54,472 nucleotides of DNA. Origin: Candidatus Omnitrophota bacterium. Its GTDB lineage: Bacteria > Omnitrophota > Gorgyraeia > Zapsychrales > Zapsychraceae. A model generated the notes under the pieces. The model had not been told where the DNA came from, did no database searches, and saw only the letters and a program-made list of their open reading frames with translations. Where the stretch lies: the NCBI GenBank assembly GCA_020053475.1, contig JAGVNC010000018.1:1-54472 (forward strand), read 5' to 3'. Positions 1 to 6,982 of this stretch are shown piece by piece; position 1 is the first letter of the stretch, and the number at the start of each line of letters is the position of its first letter. The position numbers were made by a program, and so were the translations under genes.

Positions 1-108
1 AAATCGTTCAATCTCAAAGAAAGGAGCTTTTTGCTAAAATCTTTCAATCAAACTGAACTCTCTTACTCAGGCTCATCTATTGACTGGAAAAGACTCCCAT
101 TCGACTCT

Positions 109-130
109 CCCCGCCATAAATGGCGGGGCT
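109..130. repeat. GC-rich extragenic palindrome (copy 1 of the AAGCCCCGCC family)
   Basis: This is a perfect 8-bp inverted repeat, CCCCGCCA and TGGCGGGG around the loop TAAA, just downstream of the TonB-like gene. Read on the minus strand it starts CAAGCCCCGCC. The core AAGCCCCGCC recurs in the gaps at 11477-11494 and 39836-39873. No T-run follows on the minus strand, so it does not look like a simple intrinsic terminator. The rest of 1-152 shows no gene that I can support. Confidence 0.6.
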
Positions 131-152
131 TGCTCAGGGTTGGCGCCTGAAA

Positions 153-869
153 TTATTTCCGGAAGGAAATCAGGAGGTTAAATGTAAACTCGGGGTAATC
201 AAATCCTTGCGGAAAGGCCGGAAAAGGACTTGAGTCACGGATGCTTTTGACAGCAATATCACGGAGCTTGGCGCTAGCGGATGTCTTGTCCTCAATGATC
301 TTGATTTCCTGAAGGCCACCATCTTTGGAGAGGACAAACGTGACATAGACCTCCCCCACTTCAAAAATAGAATTTTGCAAATACGCAAAGGCCCGCTGAC
401 GAATCCTCTGGCGCAGCGTTGAATTGTAGCTCAAATATTTAAGATTGGTGATTTTCTCGGTTTTTAACTCAGGAAGCACGACACGCCGGTCCATATCGGA
501 AATATCCATTGGGGGGGTGAGTTGTTTATCAATCTTTAGATCGCCGGCCCATTTGGAAATATCTTCAATATTCTGATCCCATTGGGCATCTGCCCCGCGC
601 GAAAGAATTTCCACATCGTTAGCGACTTTAGACTCTTTAACAATTTTGATATTCTGGGCTGGATCTTCCTTTCGGCCCTTAGGGGGGATCTTCATCTCTT
701 GGTACGTGACTTCAACCGGCATGGGCATTTTGGAAAGAAGGTACTTTTGATAAAAAACAATAGGGGAAATTAAAGAAAAGTGGATCAGGATCGACAGAAC
801 AAAAGCCCAGAGGAGGAAAATATCAATGGAATTGGAAAAAAAATTCTTGGACATTTTAGCGCAACCCAT
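153..869 (-). CDS. TonB-like C-terminal domain protein with an N-terminal membrane anchor
   Basis: The 238-residue protein has one hydrophobic segment at about residues 15-40, a charged and proline-containing middle, and a C-terminal part (about 150-238) resembling the TonB C-terminal fold: a predicted helix, then VGEVYVTFVLSKDGGLQEIKII, then a stretch ending in FNLLISFRK. Such proteins span the periplasm and transmit energy from an ExbB/ExbD motor, or act as TolA-like or AgmX-like envelope proteins. No exbB, exbD or receptor gene is nearby, so the partner is unknown. The ATG at 869 lies 2 bases past the stop of the upstream glycosyltransferase gene. A second in-frame ATG at 854 (MSKNFF) is possible and neither has a strong ribosome-binding site. 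It is the last gene of the envelope cluster. Confidence 0.72.
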   Translation of the reverse strand: MGCAKMSKNFFSNSIDIFLLWAFVLSILIHFSLISPIVFYQKYLLSKMPMPVEVTYQEMKIPPKGRKEDPAQNIKIVKESKVANDVEILSRGADAQWDQNIEDISKWAGDLKIDKQLTPPMDISDMDRRVVLPELKTEKITNLKYLSYNSTLRQRIRQRAFAYLQNSIFEVGEVYVTFVLSKDGGLQEIKIIEDKTSASAKLRDIAVKSIRDSSPFPAFPQGFDYPEFTFNLLISFRK

Positions 870-871
870 CT

Positions 872-1543
872 CTACGAAGGCCGAGAAAACAGCTCGTTAA
901 AAAAATACTTAAAAAAGCGGACCGTATCTTTAATGGGATTAATATGGCTGACTTCGGAACGGTAAATGGTGCTGATGGGGATGGAATAAACTTTAAACCC
1001 TTTTTTGCTGGCCTTCATTAATATTTCGGTTTCAATTTCATAACGATCGCTCGAAAAAGGAATCAGTTTGAGGATATCCGTGCTGATATATTTATAGCCG
1101 CACTGTGTATCGGTTATTTGCTGGCCGCATTTCCAGGAGATCAGCCCCGACATAAAACGATTCGTTAAATAACGAACAGCGGGCATCTTTCGCACATTGT
1201 TCATCCGATTCCCGATCACAATCCCGCTTTTGATTTCCTTCGCCTTTTCCAAAAAAATAGGCAAGTCTTCCACGGAGTGTTGGCCGTCGCCATCCATGGT
1301 AATGACACCGTCATAAGAGCGGTCGATGGCGTAATAAAATCCTTGCTGCAACGAGTACCCCTTCCCGTAGCGTTGCGGATTGACGATCACGTAAGCGCCC
1401 AACTTCTGTGCGATCGTTCCTCCCCCATCCGTCGATCCATCATCAATCACAACGATATCCAGCCCTTTGTTCTGTAGCGCTTGTAAAAGGGTCCCGATTG
1501 CTGGAAATTCATTAAAAATAGGGATCACAACGAGAAGTTTCAC
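872..1543 (-). CDS. Family 2 glycosyltransferase, dolichol-phosphate mannose synthase-like
   Basis: This is a GT-A fold glycosyltransferase of 223 residues with nucleotide-sugar and metal motifs DDGSTD (34-39) and DGDGQH (84-89). The N-terminus MKLLVVIPIFNE is typical of DPM1/polyprenyl-phosphate sugar synthases, which move a sugar from a nucleotide donor to a polyprenyl phosphate. There is no C-terminal membrane domain, unlike GtrB-type members, so it is probably cytosolic or peripheral. The start codon is GTG, preceded by AAAAGGA 7 bases upstream, which supports this start. It lies 20 bases after the acyltransferase gene. A role in cell-surface glycan or glycolipid synthesis is inferred from the neighbours; the sugar is unknown. 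Confidence 0.85.
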   Translation of the reverse strand: MKLLVVIPIFNEFPAIGTLLQALQNKGLDIVVIDDGSTDGGGTIAQKLGAYVIVNPQRYGKGYSLQQGFYYAIDRSYDGVITMDGDGQHSVEDLPIFLEKAKEIKSGIVIGNRMNNVRKMPAVRYLTNRFMSGLISWKCGQQITDTQCGYKYISTDILKLIPFSSDRYEIETEILMKASKKGFKVYSIPISTIYRSEVSHINPIKDTVRFFKYFFNELFSRPS

Positions 1544-1563
1544 ACGTCAATCCTTTTCAATAG

Positions 1564-2508
1564 TTAAATACGGCCTGACGAAACCTGGGTGCTTGCAGAT
1601 AAAGATTGGATCATATTGTTTTCTTGGTTTAATTCGCCTTCTGTTAACCAATATCGCCGGAACATCATCCATTGCGCGGGATATCGTTTAATGAAGCGTT
1701 CGACAATGCGAAGATAACGATTCATGATCAGGACTAAAACTTTCTCTTCTAATTCAACAGCGCTCTGAGATGCCCGAGGGGGATAAATAGGATCTTCAAT
1801 AAATACCGTAAAAGAATCATCAGCATTCCGAATAATGAAAATAGGGACAATCGGAGCGCCGGTCTTAAGGGAAAAAACAGCCGCGCCGTTGGGCATTAAT
1901 GCTTTTTTTCCTAAAAAATCCAAGACATGCCCATGTGTCCCAAAATTTCGGTCAGCGACGACAGCCACAAATTGATTATTCCTCAAGGCTTGCATGCATT
2001 TACGGATGGCGTTTTGCATGGGAACAACCATAAGGCCTTTGACTTCTCTTTGTTGATTGAACAGATCATTCACCGGCCTTTCCTTATGAGGTAACGCGAT
2101 GGCCGTTATCTGAAAGCCGAGGTGGGACAAAATGGCACCCCCTAACTCCCAATTTCCCAAATGGGCCGAAATAAGGACCGCCCCCTTGCCTTCTTGTTTC
2201 ATCCTCTCAAGGGCCTCTTGATTTTTGATCGTCACATTTTCTTGAATGTATTGCTGATCGACAGAACGGGCCATCCGGAAGAAATCAACCAGATATTTCC
2301 CGAAATTCCGAAAAACCTCTTTTGTTAATGCATCCCAGTTTTCGTCCGACGGTAAAATGGCCTTTAAATTGTTTTTGACCGCGGCTCGATCGCGGAAAGA
2401 AAAATAATAGTGAAGGTCTGACATGAAAACCGCGAAGGAATAAGCGACACGGGGGGGCAAATAGTTAACCCAAAATTGCCCAAATTTATATGCTAAATAC
2501 TTAAACAT
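1564..2508 (-). CDS. LpxL/HtrB-family lysophospholipid/lipid A acyltransferase
   Basis: The 314-residue protein belongs to the LpxL/LpxM (HtrB/MsbB) family, which adds a secondary acyl chain to lipid A or related lipids at the inner membrane. The catalytic HxxxxE motif is visible as SAHLGNWELGG (H116 and E121). The sequence later contains VAVVADRNFG and GAPIVPIFIIR, typical of the family, and ends in the PAQWMMFRRYW block. I place the start at the ATG at 2506-2508, which overlaps the upstream stop as ATGTTTAA and has AAGAAAATT before it. A longer reading from the ATG at 2562 would add 18 residues that overlap the upstream gene and do not look like the family. It supports an outer membrane with LPS-like lipids, though an ornithine-lipid or other acyl acceptor cannot be excluded. 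Confidence 0.87.
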   Translation of the reverse strand: MFKYLAYKFGQFWVNYLPPRVAYSFAVFMSDLHYYFSFRDRAAVKNNLKAILPSDENWDALTKEVFRNFGKYLVDFFRMARSVDQQYIQENVTIKNQEALERMKQEGKGAVLISAHLGNWELGGAILSHLGFQITAIALPHKERPVNDLFNQQREVKGLMVVPMQNAIRKCMQALRNNQFVAVVADRNFGTHGHVLDFLGKKALMPNGAAVFSLKTGAPIVPIFIIRNADDSFTVFIEDPIYPPRASQSAVELEEKVLVLIMNRYLRIVERFIKRYPAQWMMFRRYWLTEGELNQENNMIQSLSASTQVSSGRI

Positions 2509-3682
2509 AATTTTCTTGGCGTACCCTTTTGGGGTGCAGCGGGGTTGGATGGTCAATCCCATGGAGAATGAGCCTCGTCAAATCTAATGTGGCATGGGGT
2601 TTGCCATGCTCATAAGCGGCTTTACTCATCGCCGTCAATCGCTCCGGAGATTGTATCAGGAGTTCAATCTCTTCGCCGATATCACTGGTGTCATCAATGC
2701 GAATACCGATTCCATTCTTGATCAAAAAATCCGTGTTGCGTGATTCTTGCCCCGGGATAGGGTTGATAATCACCATCGGAAGGCCTTTGGCTAAACTTTC
2801 TGCCGTGGTCATCCCTCCTGGCTTCGTGATGATCAGCGTGGAAATTTCCATAAGCTCGTCGACATTGGTGGCGTGTTCGTAAATGATAATTTTTTTGGTT
2901 GTTTTGCGCGAATACCGGTGAAGAGAAGAAATAATTTTTTTGTTAATCCCGGTTAACACAATCATTTGGAGATTCGTCGGGACTTTGATCAACGACTTGA
3001 CGATTTTCTTGATAGGCCCTAATCCTTGCCCTCCCCCCATGATCAAGATGATCGGGATATTCACATTTAACCCTAATTGTTGAGCAATCGGTCGTTTATC
3101 CAATTGCGTGGCAAATTTAGGACGGATCGGAATGCCGTAGACCTTAATGCGATCGGGATTGACACCTTTGCTGATAAAACGCTCTTTAGATTCGACAGAA
3201 GGGACAATGTAATAATCAACGCCTTCGTTAATCCAATAAGAATGGGGAGCAAAATCCGTCAAGACACCAATCAGCATCACGTTAAGGTTATGCGCCCTTT
3301 TATAATCCGCCACCATGCCGCAGGGAAAAGCCTGCGTGCAAACAACCGTCTCGGGCTTATAACGGTCAAATAATCTGCCTAGTTTGGCGTGACTTGTGCG
3401 ATGCAGAAAATTTTTGATCGATTGAGAATTTTTGACGACCTTAGGGTTATCGTAAAGGTAATCCCAGATGAAAGGCGTTGTTTTGATTACGCTCATATAG
3501 GCCTTGTGGATGGTCTTCTCCAAGATTGGATACGTATACCCAAACCCGTTAACCATCGGGGCTTCAACCGTCGGATCCATCTGGCGCAGCGCTTGCTGAA
3601 TCGCCACCGTCGCTTGCCGATGTCCGGACACCCGGGTAATATACATCAACAAAATTTTTTTCTTGGCATGAAATACGTCCAC
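2501..3682 (-). CDS. MGDG synthase-like glycosyltransferase (GT28 family)
   Basis: The 393-residue protein resembles monogalactosyldiacylglycerol synthase and processive diacylglycerol glycosyltransferases (MGDG_synth domain followed by the GT28 C-terminal domain). Seen here: N-terminal KKILLMYITRVSGHRQA, resembling the SGHxxA acceptor-side motif; a central IILIMGGGQGLGPIKKI glycine-rich donor-site start; and TLIITKPGGMTTAESLAKGLP with NPIPGQE, the nucleotide-sugar binding region of this family. It should glycosylate a membrane lipid such as diacylglycerol. The start is GTG with AAGAAGGGA 8 bases upstream. The gene follows the lipoyl-domain gene by 21 bases and overlaps the acyltransferase start by 8 bases, so lipid glycosylation and acylation look co-expressed. 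Confidence 0.85.
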   Translation of the reverse strand: MDVFHAKKKILLMYITRVSGHRQATVAIQQALRQMDPTVEAPMVNGFGYTYPILEKTIHKAYMSVIKTTPFIWDYLYDNPKVVKNSQSIKNFLHRTSHAKLGRLFDRYKPETVVCTQAFPCGMVADYKRAHNLNVMLIGVLTDFAPHSYWINEGVDYYIVPSVESKERFISKGVNPDRIKVYGIPIRPKFATQLDKRPIAQQLGLNVNIPIILIMGGGQGLGPIKKIVKSLIKVPTNLQMIVLTGINKKIISSLHRYSRKTTKKIIIYEHATNVDELMEISTLIITKPGGMTTAESLAKGLPMVIINPIPGQESRNTDFLIKNGIGIRIDDTSDIGEEIELLIQSPERLTAMSKAAYEHGKPHATLDLTRLILHGIDHPTPLHPKRVRQENYV

Positions 3683-3703
3683 TTGTGTGTGTCCCTTCTT
3701 TTC

Positions 3704-3937
3704 TTAAGGCTCAATGAGAGCTAACGTTTCGCCGATTTTTACCTCTTGATGTTCTTTAACAAGAATCTCTTTAACAACTCCTGCTGTTCCTGCGGCCACG
3801 TTGAATGTGGCCTTATCCGTAACAACCTCTAGAAGGTCATCTTCCTGCTCAATGGTGTCACCTTGACGAAAATGGATACACGCCACGGTGGCTTGATCAA
3901 TCCCTTCGCCTAATTCGGGAAGTGTTATTTTCGTCAT
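3704..3937 (-). CDS. Stand-alone lipoyl (biotinyl-lipoyl) domain protein
   Basis: This is a complete single lipoyl domain of 77 residues. It begins ITLPELGEG like the outer lipoyl domain of 2-oxoacid dehydrogenase E2 subunits. The lipoylated lysine is K42 in the TDKA hairpin, and the second half GVVKEILVKEHQEVKIGETLALIE closes the fold. The E1/E3-binding and acyltransferase domains of a real E2 are absent; the protein stops at the domain end with a normal TAA. It begins right after lipB (lipB TAA, one base, then ATG), with AGGGA 7 bases before the start inside lipB. A free lipoate carrier or separate swinging arm is inferred; no dehydrogenase genes are nearby. Confidence 0.85.
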   Translation of the reverse strand: MTKITLPELGEGIDQATVACIHFRQGDTIEQEDDLLEVVTDKATFNVAAGTAGVVKEILVKEHQEVKIGETLALIEP

Positions 3938-3938
3938 T

Positions 3939-4601
3939 TTAAGATCCCTGTGTCTGCAAATTGAAATGTTGCGTCATCTGTTGAATCACTTTTTCTTTGA
4001 TCTCTTCCATCGGGTAGATGCGCCCCTTAATTTTCGCCATCGACGTCATTGAGACATCCAATCCGCAAGGCTTGATCAACGAGAACAAATTCAAGTCAGT
4101 GTTAATGTTGACGGCAAACCCATGATATGAAACCCACTGACGGACACCAATCCCTAGCGAAGCAATCTTCTGATCTTGATACCAGACGCCTGTACGGCCT
4201 GATTGTCTCCCTGCCACTATACCAAAATCAGCCAATAAATCAATAATCACTTGCTCTAGCTTATGTAGAAAAAGATGCAGATCTTTTCCGTAATGTCTTA
4301 AATCAAATATCGGATAAACAACCAGTTGCCCCGGAGCATGTAACGTGATATCCCCTCCGCGGTCAATTGGGTATAGGCTAACGCCCCGCTCTTTGATGAG
4401 ATGAGAAGAAACGAGCAGATTTTTTTCATCCGCTAATCTTCCCAATGTAATCACTGGTGGATGTTCACACAACAATAGTGTTTGAATACCCTGCGAAAGT
4501 ACTTGTTGCACGTGGCTTTTCTGCAACGGATAGGCTTGGGCATAATCGATTGTCCCTAAATCCAACACCTGTGTTTTTAATAAAGACATTGTTTTGTTCA
4601 T
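3939..4601 (-). CDS. lipB: Lipoyl(octanoyl) transferase LipB
   Basis: LipB transfers octanoate from acyl carrier protein to the lysine of lipoyl domains, the first step of lipoate synthesis. The family motif RGGDITLHAPGQLVVYP is at residues 81-97. The catalytic pair is K145 (in QKIASLGI) and C179 (in IKPCGLD). I start it at the ATG at 4599-4601 (MNKTMSLL, 220 residues). A longer frame from 4622 would begin inside the loop of the icd terminator hairpin, so it is unlikely. The ATG at 4589 has no ribosome-binding site. The likely site GGAGCGGGG, 8 bases before the chosen ATG, lies in the 3' arm of that hairpin. The next gene encodes a lipoyl-domain protein, an apparent substrate. Confidence 0.93.
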   Translation of the reverse strand: MNKTMSLLKTQVLDLGTIDYAQAYPLQKSHVQQVLSQGIQTLLLCEHPPVITLGRLADEKNLLVSSHLIKERGVSLYPIDRGGDITLHAPGQLVVYPIFDLRHYGKDLHLFLHKLEQVIIDLLADFGIVAGRQSGRTGVWYQDQKIASLGIGVRQWVSYHGFAVNINTDLNLFSLIKPCGLDVSMTSMAKIKGRIYPMEEIKEKVIQQMTQHFNLQTQGS

Positions 4602-4604
4602 ATG

Positions 4605-4634
4605 AAAAACCCCGCTCCACATCGGAACGGGGTT
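4605..4634 (-). terminator. Intrinsic terminator after the isocitrate dehydrogenase gene
   Basis: On the minus strand the sequence reads AACCCCGTTCC, loop GATGT, GGAGCGGGGTT, then continues as a T-run of five in total. The arms form an 11-bp stem with a single G-T pair. It sits 28 bases past the stop of the dehydrogenase gene. It also directly abuts the lipB start, so its 3' arm contains the only purine-rich sequence positioned as the lipB ribosome-binding site. Confidence 0.85.
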
Positions 4635-4662
4635 CTCGTTAAGATACGATTAATGGCAATGC

Positions 4663-5742
4663 TTATAATTTGGCACAAATAGCGTCGGCCATCTGTGTCG
4701 TACTGGCGGCAGAAGGGTCATCACGGTTGGTTTTTAAATCATACGTGACGTGTTTCCCTTCCTTTAAAACGGCTTTCACAGCCGCTTCCAGCCGGTGAGC
4801 AGCATCCATCTCGTTTAAATATTGCAGCATCAAGACGGCGGAAAGGATCGTTGCCGTTGGATTGCATTTATTTAACCCCGCGTATTTTGGTGCCGACCCA
4901 TGGACCGGCTCAAAGAGTGCGTATTGATCGCCGATGTTAGCGCCCGGCGCGATGCCTAAGCCTCCCACCAATCCGGCGCATAAATCTGAAACGATGTCCC
5001 CGTAAAGATTAGGGCAAGCCAAAATATCAAAATGTTGAGGCCGCTGGACCAATTGCATGCATAAGTTATCAACGATGCAATCGCGAACAATCAGCTTATC
5101 TTCATAGTCTTTAGCGACATCTAACCCTTCGCTTAAAAAAAGGCCGTCCGTATATTTCATGATATTTGCTTTATGGACGATCGTGACTTTCTGGCGATTA
5201 TTTTTAACCGCATATTCACACGCCGCTTTGATCAGTCGGCGCGTGCCTTTGACAGAAATCGGTTTAATCGAAATCCCGACGTCGCGGGAAAGTTTTTTAG
5301 GTTGAAGCTTATTGATCAAGGCCAACAATTGGAGGCACTCGGAGCTTTCCTTCTCAAACTCAATCCCGGCGTACAAGTCTTCCGTATTTTCCCGGAAGAT
5401 CACAATATCTAATTTATCTGTTTTCGCCTGCGTTCCCTCATAGTACTTGGTAGGTCGCACGCACGCATAAAGATCTAATTCTTGACGCAACAAAACATTC
5501 ACGGAACGAAATCCTGTCCCTATGGGGGTCACGATCGGGCCCTTGATGGCAACCTTATTTTTGCGGATGGACTCAATGACGTGGGCCGGCATTGGGGTGC
5601 CATGTTCTTTAATTGCAAACTCACCGACTTGGTGGACTTCCCAATCTATTTTAACGCCCGTCACATCAACGCATTGACGCATTGCAGCGGTAACTTCGGG
5701 ACCGATCCCGTCTCCGGGTAACAACGTAACTTTATGTCCCAT
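4663..5742 (-). CDS. icd: Isocitrate dehydrogenase, NAD-type family (isocitrate/isopropylmalate dehydrogenase)
   Basis: This beta-decarboxylating dehydrogenase has 359 residues. The substrate loop FRSVNVLLRQELDLYACVRP carries the serine (S80), asparagine (N82) and arginines (R86, R96) typical of isocitrate dehydrogenases rather than isopropylmalate dehydrogenase. Metal and cofactor regions appear as NLYGDIVSDLCAGLVGG and FEPVHGSAPKYAG. It would convert isocitrate to 2-oxoglutarate in the TCA cycle. Two ATGs are adjacent (5745 and 5742). AGGGGAG lies 2 and 5 bases before them, so I prefer the second. The gene is flanked by a palindrome cluster upstream and a terminator downstream, suggesting a single-gene unit. 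A homoisocitrate dehydrogenase-like specificity cannot be ruled out. Confidence 0.85.
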   Translation of the reverse strand: MGHKVTLLPGDGIGPEVTAAMRQCVDVTGVKIDWEVHQVGEFAIKEHGTPMPAHVIESIRKNKVAIKGPIVTPIGTGFRSVNVLLRQELDLYACVRPTKYYEGTQAKTDKLDIVIFRENTEDLYAGIEFEKESSECLQLLALINKLQPKKLSRDVGISIKPISVKGTRRLIKAACEYAVKNNRQKVTIVHKANIMKYTDGLFLSEGLDVAKDYEDKLIVRDCIVDNLCMQLVQRPQHFDILACPNLYGDIVSDLCAGLVGGLGIAPGANIGDQYALFEPVHGSAPKYAGLNKCNPTATILSAVLMLQYLNEMDAAHRLEAAVKAVLKEGKHVTYDLKTNRDDPSAASTTQMADAICAKL

Positions 5743-5749
5743 CATGACT

Positions 5750-5872
5750 CCCCTGTTTGCCGGTCGCCGCTATTAGCGGGATCCCGTGGAAGGTAAAGCC
5801 TTCCCGGGATTTTAAATCCCCGAAATCGCTTTGCGATTTCAGGGGATCCCGCCAATGGCGGTGACAAACAGG
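5750..5872. repeat. Compound palindromic element in the pilT-icd gap
   Basis: Nearly the whole 135-base gap is built of nested inverted repeats. The outer arms (about 5750-5783 and 5843-5872) match as CCTGTTTG...GCGGGATCCC and its complement, with a few mismatches. Inside lies a perfect 8-bp hairpin GAAATCGC-TTT-GCGATTTC extended by TCCCC/GGGGA, and a CGTGGAAGG...CCTTCCCGGG pairing. There is no T-run and no open frame. It looks like a BIME- or MITE-like extragenic element rather than a terminator. Confidence 0.6.
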
Positions 5873-5880
5873 CTTAGATG

Positions 5881-6945
5881 TTATGATCGTTTACGATCTA
5901 ATAATTGTTCAAACTCTTCAATATTCTTAACTTTCGTCAACGCCTCTTCGTAGGTCACAATCCCCTCTTCATAAAGAGATTTTAAGGAAACATCCATGGT
6001 ATGCATCCCAAACTGACTGCCGGTTTGGATGGCTGTTGGGATTTGTTCGATGGCTTGTTCACGGATCATGTTCCGCACAGCCGGTGTGGCGACAAGGATT
6101 TCCGTGGCGAGGACGCGGCCTGCCCCTTCGGCGCGGGCCAACAGTGTTTGAGAAACAACGCCTTGCAAGGCGGCCGATAACTGCAGCCGGACTTGCTGTT
6201 GTTGATGGGAAGGAAAAGCATCAATAATCCGTTCAATTGTTTGCGGGGCATCGGGCGTGTGCAATGTCGCTAACACCAAGTGCCCTGTTTCGGCAGCGGT
6301 CAACGCAGTAGAGATGGTTTCCAAATCACGCATTTCTCCGACGACGATGACATCCGGATCCTGACGTAAGCAGCGTTTTAACGCTTCAGCAAAAGAATGC
6401 GTATCAGCATACACTTCTCGCTGCTTGATCACCGATTTTTTATTTTGGTGAACATATTCAATCGGATCTTCGATTAATGTGATCATGCAGGATCGTTCTT
6501 GATTGATAACGTCAATCATCGACGCTAATGTAGTGGTCTTCCCTGACCCTGTCGGTCCAGTGATTAACACCAGCCCATTGGGCCGTCGGGCAAAATCCAA
6601 AATAACGGGAGGCAGCCCTAAATCATGGATGTTGGGGACATATAAAGGGATACGACGAAATGCTGCCTCAACGGCCCCTCGCTGAATGTGCACATTCACG
6701 CGAAACCGCTCCAGTCCTTCTAACGCCAGAGAAAAATCAAGCTCTTTGTCATTTTCAAATTTTTCTTTTTGCGTGTCGGTCAGAATGCTATAGATTGTTT
6801 TTTTTAAGTCTTCTTTGGTGAGGGCTTTTCTCTTGGTAAAGATAAGCCGTCCGTCGATGCGTAAAACGGGAGAAGAATTTTCCGTCAAATGAAGATCAGA
6901 AGCTTTATGGTCAATGGCTTCTTTGAGAAGTTCTTTGAGATCCAA
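5881..6945 (-). CDS. pilT: Type IV pilus retraction ATPase PilT
   Basis: PilT is the hexameric ATPase at the pilus base that drives depolymerisation and twitching. Length 354 residues is normal. The Walker A box GPTGSGKTT is at 130-138, the Walker B region DPDVIVVGEMRD at 196-207, and the PilT signature AVRNMIRE at 289-296. HT-containing LATLHTPDAPQTIERI follows Walker B. The start is TTG (TTGGATCTC) with AAGGA 7 bases upstream; an ATG in that spacer is out of frame. It lies downstream of aspartate aminotransferase and about 43 kb from the pilMNOPQ operon, whose machine it should serve. No pilB or pilC is present in the window. Confidence 0.94.
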   Translation of the reverse strand: MDLKELLKEAIDHKASDLHLTENSSPVLRIDGRLIFTKRKALTKEDLKKTIYSILTDTQKEKFENDKELDFSLALEGLERFRVNVHIQRGAVEAAFRRIPLYVPNIHDLGLPPVILDFARRPNGLVLITGPTGSGKTTTLASMIDVINQERSCMITLIEDPIEYVHQNKKSVIKQREVYADTHSFAEALKRCLRQDPDVIVVGEMRDLETISTALTAAETGHLVLATLHTPDAPQTIERIIDAFPSHQQQQVRLQLSAALQGVVSQTLLARAEGAGRVLATEILVATPAVRNMIREQAIEQIPTAIQTGSQFGMHTMDVSLKSLYEEGIVTYEEALTKVKNIEEFEQLLDRKRS

Positions 6946-6982
6946 GGCTCATTCCTTTTTTTTGTAAAGGCTCCGGAGGGGA

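Noticed and set aside
1-108. Possible RNA gene or gene remnant at the left edge
   Set aside because: I could not fold a tRNA or find a frame with support; the stretch is too short and is cut by the window edge.
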